NCBI RefSeq assembly: GCF_000234095.1
Contig: NZ_JH376799.1
Coordinates: 533,420-597,419 of the forward strand
DNA length: 64,000 nt
Direction: 5' to 3'
Source of the DNA: Centipeda infelix ATCC 43532
GTDB lineage: Bacteria > Bacillota > Negativicutes > Selenomonadales > Selenomonadaceae
In this document: positions 23,976 through 33,072 of the stretch, one piece after another
Numbering within the stretch: position 1 is the stretch's first letter
Layout of the letters: each line of letters begins with the position of its first letter
Made by a program: the position numbers and the translations under genes
The notes under the pieces: generated by a model
Databases searched by the model: none
Told to the model about the DNA's origin: nothing
The model's input: the letters and a program-made list of their open reading frames with translations, nothing else

Positions 23976-25124
23976 CTATGCAAGCACATCGCGCAATGCC
24001 GCAATGATCTCATCCTGCTGCGCGTCGGTCAGATCATAGTAAAGCGGCAGCGTCAGTGCCTCACGATAGTACTGCTCACTCACGGGGAAATCTCCGTCCC
24101 CGAATCCAAGGTCCCGATAATACGGCTGCAGATGCACGGGGATGTAGTGGAGGTTCAGCATAACACCGTGCTCCTTCATCCCGGCAAAGATCTCCTGCTT
24201 GCTCTTTTTTACACGATCAAGATCAAGCCGCACGATATAGAGGTGCCATGACGGATTGGCTTCCGGCAGACAGTAGGGCGTACGAATCGGCAGCCCGTTC
24301 AGTTTCTCATGATAACGCTGGACGAGCTGTCTGCGCCGTGCAACAAACGCATCCAGCTTCGTCATCTGGCTCGCGCCAAGCGCCGCTTGCAGATCCGTCA
24401 TGCGGTAGTTGCAGCCGAGCGCAATCTGCTCATAGTACCACGGTTCATCCGCCCCGCGTGTCATACGGGAAGGATCCCGCGTAATGCCGTGACTGCGATA
24501 GAGCTGCAATGCGTCGCAAAGCTCCTGCCGATTCGTCAGAACCATCCCGCCCTCCCCCGTCGTGATGATCTTCACCGGATGAAAGCTGAATACCGTCATA
24601 TCCGAATATGTGCAGGAGCCGACTTGATCATTCTGATAAGAGCCACCGATGGCATGAGAAGCATCCTCGATCACGGTGAAACCATACTCCCGCGACAGCT
24701 CCCAAATGCGCTGCATCGCACAGGACTGTCCTGCAAGATGAACAGGAACAACAACCTTCGGCAGCTTCTTTGCCGTCTTGAGTTTCTTCTCAAGTGGCGC
24801 GACACTCATATTATAGGTCTTATCGTCGATATCGACAAAGTCCACGTCTGCACCGCAGTAGCGGGCACAGTTCGCAGACGCAACGAAGGTGACGGGGCTT
24901 GTCCAGAGCACATCCCCTTTCCCCAGCCCTGCCGCCTGACAGGCGATATGCAGTGCCGCTGTCGCATTCGTTACTGCCACGGCGTACGCCGCACCACAAT
25001 ACCCTGCCACCGATCGTTCAAAACGCTCAATCGCAGGTCCCTGTGTCAGAAAATCGGAGGTCAGAACCTCCCGTACCGCCTCGATATCCTCATTTGTGAT
25101 ATGCTGATGTCCGTAGTAGATCAT
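23976..25124 (-). CDS. pseC: UDP-4-amino-4,6-dideoxy-N-acetyl-L-altrosamine transaminase PseC
   Basis: PLP-dependent DegT-family aminotransferase, second step of pseudaminic acid synthesis. The N-terminus MIYYGHQHITNEDIEAVREV and the PLP Lys in FSFHPVKIITTGEGGMV are typical of PseC; EDASHAIGGSYQ and the C-terminal LHYIPVHLQPYY also fit. The ATG at 25124 follows GAGGTG; an in-frame start at 25136 overlaps the pseB end. It lies 12 nt before the ThDP-enzyme gene, whose insertion between pseC and pseG is unusual. Confidence 0.93.
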   Translation of the reverse strand: MIYYGHQHITNEDIEAVREVLTSDFLTQGPAIERFERSVAGYCGAAYAVAVTNATAALHIACQAAGLGKGDVLWTSPVTFVASANCARYCGADVDFVDIDDKTYNMSVAPLEKKLKTAKKLPKVVVPVHLAGQSCAMQRIWELSREYGFTVIEDASHAIGGSYQNDQVGSCTYSDMTVFSFHPVKIITTGEGGMVLTNRQELCDALQLYRSHGITRDPSRMTRGADEPWYYEQIALGCNYRMTDLQAALGASQMTKLDAFVARRRQLVQRYHEKLNGLPIRTPYCLPEANPSWHLYIVRLDLDRVKKSKQEIFAGMKEHGVMLNLHYIPVHLQPYYRDLGFGDGDFPVSEQYYREALTLPLYYDLTDAQQDEIIAALRDVLA

Positions 25125-25132
25125 ACCGCACC

Positions 25133-26128
25133 TCAATATGCCTTCAGCAGTTCGCGCAGATCATCAACGGACAGCCATTCCGTATTCTGCCCCGAGTCGT
25201 ATTCAAAGCCATCCGGCACACGTTTGCCCGTAATGTGGAGGCGGTCCTTGAGTTCTTTATTCCACCAGTAGTCGTTGGGATAGATGATGTAGTGCTTCTC
25301 GTATTCAAACGTATGCTTTGCATCCGCCTTTGTAATCATGCATTCATCGATCTTTTCCCCATCACGGATGCCGACCTCCTTGAGCCCGATCTCATCGCCG
25401 CCCATCGCCTTCGCCAGATCCACAATCTTAAACGAGGGTATTTTAGAAATGTACGTCTCACCGCCAACACTTTCCTCAAACGCTTTGACAACGAGCTGAA
25501 CTCCTTCGTCAAGGCTGATCCAGAACCGTGTCATGCGGAAGTCCGTGATGGGAAGTTCCTTGGCCCCCTGTTCCAGTTGCGTGCGGAAAAATGGAATCAC
25601 CGAGCCTCGGCTGCCTGCGACATTGCCGTAACGCACGACGGAAAACGAGGTTGAGCGCCCACGTGCATAAGCATTTGCCGCAATGAAGAGCTTATCCGAT
25701 GCCATCTTCGTCGCACCGTAGAGGTTGACGGGGTTGACGGCCTTATCCGTCGAGAGTGCAATCACCTTCTTCACCTTGCAGTCAAGCGCAGCATCAATGA
25801 CATTCTGCGCGCCATTGATGTTCGTCTGGATCGCCTCGCTCGGATTGTACTCGCAGACGGGCACCTGTTTGAGCGCCGCCGCGTGGATCACGTAGTCAAT
25901 CTCATGAAATGCACGGCGCAGACGATCCTTGTCGCGTACATCACCGATGTAGAAGCGCAGCTTGTCCGCATGGTCGCGCAGACGGTCCGCCATCTGCCAC
26001 TGCTTAAACTCATCCCGTGAGTATATGACAATCTTTCGCACATCATAATGTTCCAAAAGATATTTTGTCATCACATTCCCAAAGGAGCCCGTACCGCCCG
26101 TAATCAATATCGCCTTTTTATTAAACAT
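25133..26128 (-). CDS. pseB: UDP-N-acetylglucosamine 4,6-dehydratase (inverting) PseB
   Basis: First step of pseudaminic acid synthesis: C4 oxidation, C6 dehydration and C5 inversion of UDP-GlcNAc. The protein starts MFNKKAILITGGTGSFGNVM, with NAD-binding GGTGSFG, then YSRDEFKQWQM (a PseB/FlaA1 hallmark), the YGATKMASDKLF active-site region and KIPSFKIVDLAKAMGGD. Length 331 matches the family. It precedes pseC by a few bases. Soluble, with no membrane segment, unlike PglF-type dehydratases. Confidence 0.96.
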   Translation of the reverse strand: MFNKKAILITGGTGSFGNVMTKYLLEHYDVRKIVIYSRDEFKQWQMADRLRDHADKLRFYIGDVRDKDRLRRAFHEIDYVIHAAALKQVPVCEYNPSEAIQTNINGAQNVIDAALDCKVKKVIALSTDKAVNPVNLYGATKMASDKLFIAANAYARGRSTSFSVVRYGNVAGSRGSVIPFFRTQLEQGAKELPITDFRMTRFWISLDEGVQLVVKAFEESVGGETYISKIPSFKIVDLAKAMGGDEIGLKEVGIRDGEKIDECMITKADAKHTFEYEKHYIIYPNDYWWNKELKDRLHITGKRVPDGFEYDSGQNTEWLSVDDLRELLKAY

Positions 26129-26223
26129 TTCATCGCCTCGTTATCTTCTAAATGCCATTTTACGACATCCCAGTCCCATAACCATTACATAAATTATATA
26201 CCATTTTGTATTCCGGAAGGAGT

Positions 26224-27372
26224 TCATTGATAGAGCATCACAACCTCATGCGGTAATTTCATATCTTCTTTAATCTGTTGCCATATCGCCTTTTGGGCAT
26301 GCTGCGAGGAAATCACAATCGGTCGAACGGGATGCTGCGACAATTCGTTTGGCGCAATCACAGGAATATCATAAATGCGCTTTCCTTGATAATTTGCATT
26401 CGAGTCGATGATCGCCCCGATCTGCAGATCATCCAGAAGGCCAAGTTGATAAAGCATCGCCGTATGAGTTCCGGCCCCCCACAGGTAAACCGACTGTCCG
26501 CGATATGGTTCAAGCGATGCCTGTATCGCATCTGCAAGATGCTGCGAATTGTGCAGATATGCCTCCATGACGGCCTGTCCCTCACCATCGTTTTGAAATA
26601 CCGGCCGTTCCCCCAACGCAGCTGTCCAAAGAGAGTAGATACTGCAGCCCTCATTTGCATGTGCAACACAGACCATGCCGAATCCCTGCATCAGATTCTT
26701 CAATGATGCGAGACTAAAGAAGTTTACGTGTTCCACGCTGAACTGCTGGTAGAGATCGTGGCAGGAGGGGAATGTTCCGATATCAGGCACTTGCAGGTAG
26801 AGGAAACCTCCATCCGCGAGGTAACGAAGTGCATGCGCTACATTCTCCCGCACATCCAAAAGATGTTCAAGGACACCAACCAGCAGAACGGCATCAAATG
26901 TTTCGCCGGAGAGGGCAGGAACATCTTCTCCCAAGGCTCCCGGAACAGCGCGGACTCCCCAACACTCCTCAATCGCATGACAGTTCATTGCCGATGGTTC
27001 AAGCCCAGTGAGTTTTTTGAACCCCTGCTCCTGAAGCATATGGAGCAAGGCACCATTTCCACAGCCCAAGTCGAGGACAGAATGTGTCGGTATAAGTTTT
27101 TTCCGCAGAAGACGGATGGCAAATTCATATTCAATACGCGCAGCCTCAGAGAGTGCAAATGCCTTTGTTTCGTATTTTGAAAGTTTCTCATAATACAAAA
27201 CAAGAGGCATGGTTTCGACCATATGATTTGCAAAATAAGCTCCACAGCGTGTGCACCTAACTACGTCATAATATGAAAACGGTACGATATCCTTCATACC
27301 GCTAAAATCACGATGAAAAACTTTTGTTGAATCCTCGCCCGAGCAAATAGGGCACACGCGTTCTATCATCAT
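26224..27372 (-). CDS. Sugar C-methyltransferase-type SAM protein with N-terminal zinc site
   Basis: 382 residues with the three-part layout of deoxysugar C-methyltransferases. There is an N-terminal Zn-binding CPIC...CTRCGAYF, a central class I SAM domain (HSVLDLGCGNGALLHML), and a C-terminal domain with a Rossmann-like VYLWGAGTHTAML and AIIDSNANYQGKRIYDIPVI. Such enzymes methylate a keto-sugar carbon next to the carbonyl, so a CDP-4-keto sugar from RfbG is a plausible substrate. The ATG overlaps the radical SAM stop (ATGA). The 95 nt between this gene and pseB are AT-rich and could hold an internal promoter, but none stands out. Confidence 0.8.
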   Translation of the reverse strand: MMIERVCPICSGEDSTKVFHRDFSGMKDIVPFSYYDVVRCTRCGAYFANHMVETMPLVLYYEKLSKYETKAFALSEAARIEYEFAIRLLRKKLIPTHSVLDLGCGNGALLHMLQEQGFKKLTGLEPSAMNCHAIEECWGVRAVPGALGEDVPALSGETFDAVLLVGVLEHLLDVRENVAHALRYLADGGFLYLQVPDIGTFPSCHDLYQQFSVEHVNFFSLASLKNLMQGFGMVCVAHANEGCSIYSLWTAALGERPVFQNDGEGQAVMEAYLHNSQHLADAIQASLEPYRGQSVYLWGAGTHTAMLYQLGLLDDLQIGAIIDSNANYQGKRIYDIPVIAPNELSQHPVRPIVISSQHAQKAIWQQIKEDMKLPHEVVMLYQ

Positions 27373-28409
27373 TTTCCCTTTCGAAGCTCCTGTACTCGTT
27401 GAAGCACCTCATCACGATGCTCATCCAGATTATCCATGGGATGACACGTATACTGCATAGAGGAACAGTTGCTGCAATGCGGGATCTCCCGATATTTCCC
27501 CTGCAGGTGGCGCATCATATACGTTGTGTGCTGCGCGCCATTCCAAATATCCTTCAATCGCGCTGTATTCATGTTTCCAATGGGAAGTGAGGGATATCGG
27601 CATCCGCAGCAACTCACATCCCCATTGGACTCTATATTGAGCATAGAGAACAAAGAGTCACAGACAAGCCGCTCTTTATACTCATATGAATATCGCATGA
27701 CCTCTCCTGCGGAGAGCAGATCACTGTAATCGACGCAATCTGCAGCGTTGATAATGTGCTCGATATTCATTTCATCGCAGATATTGCCAAACATTTTATA
27801 GAAGAGATCATGTTCCTCCGGACTGTCCAGTGCAGCATCTACGATCTTGACATATAGCTTGCATTTACCTCGATGCTCATAGAAGTACGACAGTTCTTCC
27901 AAGAATTCAGGGTAGTTGATGGAAAACCCGCAAACGGATTTATATTTTTCTTCCGTAATCCCTTGTACAGAAACGAGCAGACGTGTCAGCCCCGCATCGA
28001 TCAGTGTATCCGAGAGTTCATGCGTAAGCATACTGGCATTCGTGGTAATCTCTATCCGATCCGAAAGCATATGCGCACGAGCATGGGCAACAATACGTGT
28101 CACATCCTTATTCATAAGGGGTTCCCCATACCCACATATACGAAGATTTTTGGTTCGCAGCCCCCCGTTTGCATAATAAAACTCTTCAATTTGATCTGCA
28201 ATCTCAAGATATTCATCATATGACATCATATGTGGTCCCTTAAAACCACCAGGAACCGAGTGATAACAATAGATGCATTTGAAATTACAGAAATCGTTGA
28301 TACTCAATCCAATGGAAAACGGGACGGCGAGTGGAACCACCTTATAGAGATGTGTGCGATTTTCATCACGTCCCGAACCGATTTTCTCCCGGTAATCTTC
28401 CTTCGACAT
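27369..28409 (-). CDS. Radical SAM protein with SPASM-like C-terminus
   Basis: The CNFKCIYCYHS motif (Cx3Cx2C) binds the radical SAM [4Fe-4S] cluster. The partial barrel continues with RICGYGEPLMNKDV and ITTNASMLT. C-terminal cysteines (VSCCGCRYPSLPIGNMNT, then CSNCSSMQYTC) are the spacing expected for an auxiliary SPASM/twitch cluster. Substrate unknown; in a sugar island it may modify a carbohydrate or a peptide. The ATG at 28409 (protein MSKEDYREKIG) has GGAGG 13 nt upstream; a TTG at 28451 is an alternative. Codon use is more AT-rich than in the flanking genes, which may mark a separate acquisition. Confidence 0.82.
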   Translation of the reverse strand: MSKEDYREKIGSGRDENRTHLYKVVPLAVPFSIGLSINDFCNFKCIYCYHSVPGGFKGPHMMSYDEYLEIADQIEEFYYANGGLRTKNLRICGYGEPLMNKDVTRIVAHARAHMLSDRIEITTNASMLTHELSDTLIDAGLTRLLVSVQGITEEKYKSVCGFSINYPEFLEELSYFYEHRGKCKLYVKIVDAALDSPEEHDLFYKMFGNICDEMNIEHIINAADCVDYSDLLSAGEVMRYSYEYKERLVCDSLFSMLNIESNGDVSCCGCRYPSLPIGNMNTARLKDIWNGAQHTTYMMRHLQGKYREIPHCSNCSSMQYTCHPMDNLDEHRDEVLQRVQELRKGK

Positions 28410-28497
28410 TCTGCTTGTATTTCCTCCATGATTGAATATATCCCTAAACAAGACAGCTCATGACTGGCTCTATATAAGCTATCGTATACAATGGCAT

Positions 28498-29553
28498 TTA
28501 CATAAGAAACTCCTGGATCTGTTCCTCACTCACCGCACGCATATCCGCGCCCGCTTTCCATGCCTTTGCCCATTCCACAGTTTTCTCGACTGCTTCAGTG
28601 ATGTGCCAGCGCGGTTTCCACCCGAGTTCGCTCTTTATTTTCGAGCAGTCGAGTTTCAAAAAATGCGCCTCGTGCGGACCGCCGTCCGCCTGCGTCTGCC
28701 ACCGCACACCATCGCCCCACGCGCGGCAGAAGATGTCCGCAAGCTCGCCCGTCGTCACGCAGTCCGCATCGTCGGGGCCGACGTTCCACGCACCAACGAG
28801 GGATGCGTTCGCCGTCTGCCGCGCTGCAATCGTGAGATAGACGGAGAGCGGTTCAAGGACGTGCTGATAGGGACGTGTCGAGTGCGGATTGCGGATGTCA
28901 ATGGTCTGCCCGCGCACGGCAGCGCGAATGCAGTCGGGGATGATGCGGTCGGGGGCAAAGTCGCCGCCGCCAATCACGTTGCCCGCACGCGCCGTTGAGA
29001 CACGCACGTCCTGCGCCGCAAGGAAGCTCTGCCGATAGCTGTAGACGGCGATCTCGGCGCAACTCTTGCTCGCCGAATACGGGTCGTACCCCATCAGCGG
29101 CTCGTTCTCGCGGTAGCCCCATGCCCACTCCTTGTTTTCGTAGACCTTGTCCGTCGTCACAATGAGCGCAGAACGAACGGTGTCCGATGTGCGGATACAT
29201 TCAAGGATATTGACTGTCCCCATCACATTCGCCGCAAAGGTGTCCACGGGCTGACGATAGCTCGTGCGTACAATCGGCTGTGCCGCGAGGTGGAACACGA
29301 CCGCGGGACGCGCTTCACGGAAGGCGTGCTGTAAGACAGCAAGGTCGCGCACATCGCCCCGCACATCCCGCATTTCCTTCAATACGCCGATTTGTTCGAG
29401 TGCCTCACGCCCGCCCTCGGTCGGCGCATCGAGAGAGAATCCCGTGACCTCCGCGCCTGCCCTCAGAAGCAGCAATGTGAGCCACATCCCCTTAAATCCC
29501 GTATGTCCTGTGAGGAGGACACGCTTCCCCTTGTAAAAACTCAGATCGTCCAT
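28498..29553 (-). CDS. rfbG: CDP-glucose 4,6-dehydratase RfbG
   Basis: Converts CDP-glucose to CDP-4-keto-6-deoxyglucose, the substrate of RfbH. Family signatures are SFYKGKRVLLTGHTGFKGMW at the N-terminus, FHLAAQPIVRTSYRQPVDTF, the active-site YSASKSCAEIAVYSYRQSF and GNVIGGGDFAPDRIIPDCI. Length (about 350) fits. The ATG at 29553 is chosen over GTG at 29562; both have weak SDs. It follows the first glycosyltransferase gene of the cluster and is separated from rfbH by eight genes, most of them pse or modification genes. Confidence 0.94.
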   Translation of the reverse strand: MDDLSFYKGKRVLLTGHTGFKGMWLTLLLLRAGAEVTGFSLDAPTEGGREALEQIGVLKEMRDVRGDVRDLAVLQHAFREARPAVVFHLAAQPIVRTSYRQPVDTFAANVMGTVNILECIRTSDTVRSALIVTTDKVYENKEWAWGYRENEPLMGYDPYSASKSCAEIAVYSYRQSFLAAQDVRVSTARAGNVIGGGDFAPDRIIPDCIRAAVRGQTIDIRNPHSTRPYQHVLEPLSVYLTIAARQTANASLVGAWNVGPDDADCVTTGELADIFCRAWGDGVRWQTQADGGPHEAHFLKLDCSKIKSELGWKPRWHITEAVEKTVEWAKAWKAGADMRAVSEEQIQEFLM

Positions 29554-29593
29554 CTCGCCCACTTCTCACTTTCCATCGGTGTCCCGCACATGC

Positions 29594-31903
29594 TCAGAGG
29601 TTCAAAATCTGCGCCTCAAGGCGTACCGCATCCGCCACATTCCTGCAGCCGAACGCTGTCGGATCCAGAGTAATCGTATGATTTTGCGTGGAATACCCTC
29701 GCTCCCCCGTATGAAGGATCCTTGCGCTTGGATCATCAATGTATTGTGGATGATCACAGATTTGTTCATAGACTTCACAGCAGTTTTCATGCACATCACT
29801 CGTACATAGAGTTCCGCCATAACATACGAGCCCCCAATAGCGTTCAAAGCGCAGATCTGTCAGAAAGATACGATTTGCGAGTTCCCGATACGTCTGCTCA
29901 GGGCGAAACTCCATGGAGATACCGAATTCCCCTAAACGACTCATGCTCATATAAAAGATAAAAGTATCTGCCATGACAACGTAAGGGATCACCATTTCCC
30001 CATGACGCGGGATATACTCTCCCATCCGTATACAAACGGAGCCGTTCGAGGACACTGATGGAATATCCTCAACATCAGAAACAAACTGCCCGGAGGCATA
30101 GCCTTGGGACTGCCCCGACATCCCAGCAATCGTGAGCGGGCATTGAATTTCAATGTCCCTCTCCTGCAAAAGGAGGTTGACAGCGCCCATATAGACATCC
30201 TGGCACATTCCATCCAGTATGCGTCCGGTCTGCCGCAGCACATCTCTCAGATAACCGCGCCGGAAACCTGAATTGATATAGAGGAGCGGGAGAGAATAAA
30301 GACATCCCTTGACCTTCGAAATAATATTTGCATGATCGCCGCATAGAGCGTATTCTGCATAGCGTTCCGTTTGCTCCGAGTCAACGAGCTGAACAATTTG
30401 TTCATCCTGTCCCTCGGGCATAAACCCCGGCCATGTATAAAAGCCGCGTTTCCACGAAATAACGGCTGCTGGCGGGTAGTCCTCCATCGCCTGTCTGATG
30501 TATTTCAGTGCCCACGGGAGCACTCCGTCATCCGCCCCCAGTGAAAAGATGAACGCACCGCGTGCGTGGAGATAGGCATATTCGAAGCTCTTCGCAAGGG
30601 GGAGCACAAACGGTGCCTTATAGTAACGAATGCTCGGATCATTCAGTTCCTCAACGAGGCGGCGCACCTCGCTGCAGTCCTCGTCCGAGTTGTCGCTGAG
30701 CACGATCTCATAGCTGCCGTCATAGTCCATCGAAAGACACGTCTCCAACGTATACCGTAACGTTTCGACAGAGTTTCGCACAGGAATGACGATGGAGAAG
30801 TCACACGTCGCAGGTGCGTCGAGCAGCGGCTCAATGTTCTCTCCATAAAAATAGCTGATATACGTTAGATAGTCCCCTGCCCACGCAAAGGAAAAGCCAT
30901 GGGAAAACTGCGGCGGCAGGCAGTAGGAAAGGCGCTGGATATCGCCCGCAAGTGCGTCCTTTGCGTGCAGTTCATCCATACGGTCATCGCGTGCAATGAC
31001 GATCAGCGGGGCCGTCTGTGCCGTGCTCCGCGCAAGGAGACGGATAACGGCGGGTATCGCGGGCTCCTCTCTGCCGTCCGCATGGCGATATCGCCCCACG
31101 TCGAGTACAATCCGCTCCCCATCGGCATGCGCCCCCTGAATGCAGTGCAGCGCATAGGCATTCAGGTTCTCCGCCTGCTCCGTCGCCGCGGTCTCGCACA
31201 CGAGCATCGCCTGCTGTCCGAGGAGGCCGAGTGCATATGCGAGCACCTGCCGATCGGAACGATCCTCTTCCGTGCCGACGAGCAGAAAGAGGTTGCTGTT
31301 CCCGTCCGTAAACATCCGCAGCAGAAATCCGAAGTTTCCCCGAAAGATCGGCTCCGGATATGGAATTCCTGTATCCTCAAGGAGGAGGTCATCGTAGTCT
31401 TCCCGCCCCGTTACACGGCAGTATGCCATCATCAGGATGAAATAGGCGGTCATATTGCGCGTGACATAGTATTCCTCGGCAAGCATACGCAGAAGGTCGG
31501 CATCAAGCGATCCTGTCAAAAACTTTTCCTTCAGCGCAGCCAAGCGTGCAAAAGCGTCCTGCGAAAGAACACCGTTTGCATAAAAGTCATGTGCAAACCT
31601 CGTCTGCCGCCACTCCGGAGATTCCTCGGGAAAGGTGCGGCTCTTGAGTTCAAACACGTCCGCAAGTGCCGGCATCGGATAGAATTCCTGCGCCGTATAG
31701 TCAAGGATATTGCGGCATTTTGCCCCGTCCTCCCCCCGTGCGAGCATGAGTGCGACCTCGGCGCAGATGTATTCGAGCCGCTTCGGGAAGACACGCCGCA
31801 GAGAGGCAAGCTCCGCCTCTGCCGCCGCCAAACCCTCCGCCGTTCCGCGTTCGATGTACGCACGCGCACGCCGTACCACGTCTTGATATGCTGCTCCGTT
31901 CAT
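29594..31903 (-). CDS. Large family 2 glycosyltransferase
   Basis: First gene of the sugar cluster, 769 residues. The N-terminal 360 residues form a helical and Rossmann-like region of unknown role (ending LTYISYFYGENIEPLL). A GT-A domain starts near residue 368 (CDFSIVIPVRNSVETLRYTL) with SDNSDEDCSEV and the metal-binding-type FIFSLGADDGVLPWALKYI. The C-terminal 200 residues are beta-rich with no recognised motif. Such large fused transferases are common in flagellin glycosylation islands. The ATG at 31903 follows GGAGAG. The 80 nt upstream show no clear promoter, so transcription may continue from yitT. Confidence 0.8.
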   Translation of the reverse strand: MNGAAYQDVVRRARAYIERGTAEGLAAAEAELASLRRVFPKRLEYICAEVALMLARGEDGAKCRNILDYTAQEFYPMPALADVFELKSRTFPEESPEWRQTRFAHDFYANGVLSQDAFARLAALKEKFLTGSLDADLLRMLAEEYYVTRNMTAYFILMMAYCRVTGREDYDDLLLEDTGIPYPEPIFRGNFGFLLRMFTDGNSNLFLLVGTEEDRSDRQVLAYALGLLGQQAMLVCETAATEQAENLNAYALHCIQGAHADGERIVLDVGRYRHADGREEPAIPAVIRLLARSTAQTAPLIVIARDDRMDELHAKDALAGDIQRLSYCLPPQFSHGFSFAWAGDYLTYISYFYGENIEPLLDAPATCDFSIVIPVRNSVETLRYTLETCLSMDYDGSYEIVLSDNSDEDCSEVRRLVEELNDPSIRYYKAPFVLPLAKSFEYAYLHARGAFIFSLGADDGVLPWALKYIRQAMEDYPPAAVISWKRGFYTWPGFMPEGQDEQIVQLVDSEQTERYAEYALCGDHANIISKVKGCLYSLPLLYINSGFRRGYLRDVLRQTGRILDGMCQDVYMGAVNLLLQERDIEIQCPLTIAGMSGQSQGYASGQFVSDVEDIPSVSSNGSVCIRMGEYIPRHGEMVIPYVVMADTFIFYMSMSRLGEFGISMEFRPEQTYRELANRIFLTDLRFERYWGLVCYGGTLCTSDVHENCCEVYEQICDHPQYIDDPSARILHTGERGYSTQNHTITLDPTAFGCRNVADAVRLEAQILNL

Positions 31904-31983
31904 ATTCGATCTCTCCAATTCTTCGTCCTATTTCCCATGGGAGCAACCTGCCGCTTTTCCCGAGAAGCTCATATTTCTATGCT

Positions 31984-32907
31984 CTAGTGAATCGCTTTTT
32001 TCTTGAATCGTCCGCCCACGATGTCATGCACGGCGTTGATCGTGACGAAGGCACGCTCATCCTTGTCGAGGACGATTTCCTTGAGTTTGTCGAGCTCCAA
32101 GCGTGTGACGACGCAGTAGAGGACCTCCTTCGGCTCGCCCGTGTAGCCGCCTGCGCCGTGCAGCAGCGTCACACCGCGCCCAAGGCGTTCGTTGAGTGCC
32201 TCGGTCATCTCCTCGTGCTCACTCGTGACGATCATGACGGCGTACGATTCGTCGAGCCCCTTGAGCACCACGTCGATCATCTTGGCGATGACGAAGTAGG
32301 CAAAGAGCGAGTACATCGCCTTGTCCCAGCCGTAGAGCAGCCCCGCCGACGAGAGGATAAAGAGGTTGATGAACATGACGACCTCGCCGACGGAGAACTG
32401 CGTCCGCGCATCCATGATGATCGCGACGATCTCCGTGCCGTCGAAGCAGCCGCCCGTACGCATGACAATGCCGACCCCGAGCCCCGTCACCACGCCGCCG
32501 AAGATCGCCGCGAGGAAGGGATCGTTCGTCACCTGCGGCACATCGTGGAGGACCCCCGACCAGATCGAGAGCATGATGATCGCAAAGACGGTCGAGAGCG
32601 CAAAACTCTTGCCGATCTGCTTGTAACCCATATAGACGAATGGGATGTTAAAGAGAACAAGGAACACACCGAGCCCCATCCCCGTAATTGTCTGCGCCAT
32701 GATCGAGAGACCAACCACGCCGCCGTCGATAACGTTGTTCGGGATCAGAAAGAGATCCAGCCCGGCTGCGGTGATAAGCGCACCGAGAATCAACATCGCT
32801 GCTTTTTTTATGTAGAAGATCGCCCCCTTGGGCGGCGTTTTATGCGGCTTCCCCTGCTTCGACACAGTTGATGTCTGAACGATTTGCGTATCCATTTCTG
32901 CGGTCAT
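31984..32907 (-). CDS. YitT family membrane protein (DUF2179)
   Basis: Membrane protein of 307 residues. About five helices follow a basic N-terminus (for example AAMLILGALITAAGLDLFLI). The family motif IPNNVIDGGVVGLSIMAQTI and the conserved RTGGCFDGTEIVAIIM are present. The C-terminal cytoplasmic DUF2179 domain includes YAVMIVTSEHEEMTEALNER and DKDERAFVTINAVHDI. Transported substrate unknown. ATG at 32907 with GGGGAG upstream; an in-frame GTG six codons earlier is unlikely. It is divergent from fruK and has its own strong promoter. Confidence 0.9.
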   Translation of the reverse strand: MTAEMDTQIVQTSTVSKQGKPHKTPPKGAIFYIKKAAMLILGALITAAGLDLFLIPNNVIDGGVVGLSIMAQTITGMGLGVFLVLFNIPFVYMGYKQIGKSFALSTVFAIIMLSIWSGVLHDVPQVTNDPFLAAIFGGVVTGLGVGIVMRTGGCFDGTEIVAIIMDARTQFSVGEVVMFINLFILSSAGLLYGWDKAMYSLFAYFVIAKMIDVVLKGLDESYAVMIVTSEHEEMTEALNERLGRGVTLLHGAGGYTGEPKEVLYCVVTRLELDKLKEIVLDKDERAFVTINAVHDIVGGRFKKKAIH

Positions 32908-32941
32908 AACACTCCCCTGTTCCACTCCATTTTACCATCTC

Positions 32942-32970
32942 ATTATAGAGGAAAGAAAAAGCGCTGACAA
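32942..32970 (-). promoter_or_regulatory. Sigma-A promoter of yitT
   Basis: TTGTCA (32965-32970), a 17-nt spacer and a perfect TATAAT (32942-32947) read leftward. Confidence 0.8.
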
Positions 32971-32994
32971 CCCCACCGTATGAGAATGGTTTTC

Positions 32995-33023
32995 TTGACT
33001 TTGGTATGGCTACGCTATATGAT
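32995..33023 (+). promoter_or_regulatory. Sigma-A promoter of the fruK-fruA operon
   Basis: TTGACT (32995-33000), a 17-nt spacer and TATGAT (33018-33023) read rightward, about 45 nt before the fruK ATG. No FruR gene is adjacent, and I see no clear Cra/FruR-type palindrome. Confidence 0.75.
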
Positions 33024-33072
33024 ACTTTTAATGGGAGTATTTTTTGAATCATAGTTAGGGAGGGATCGTTGC

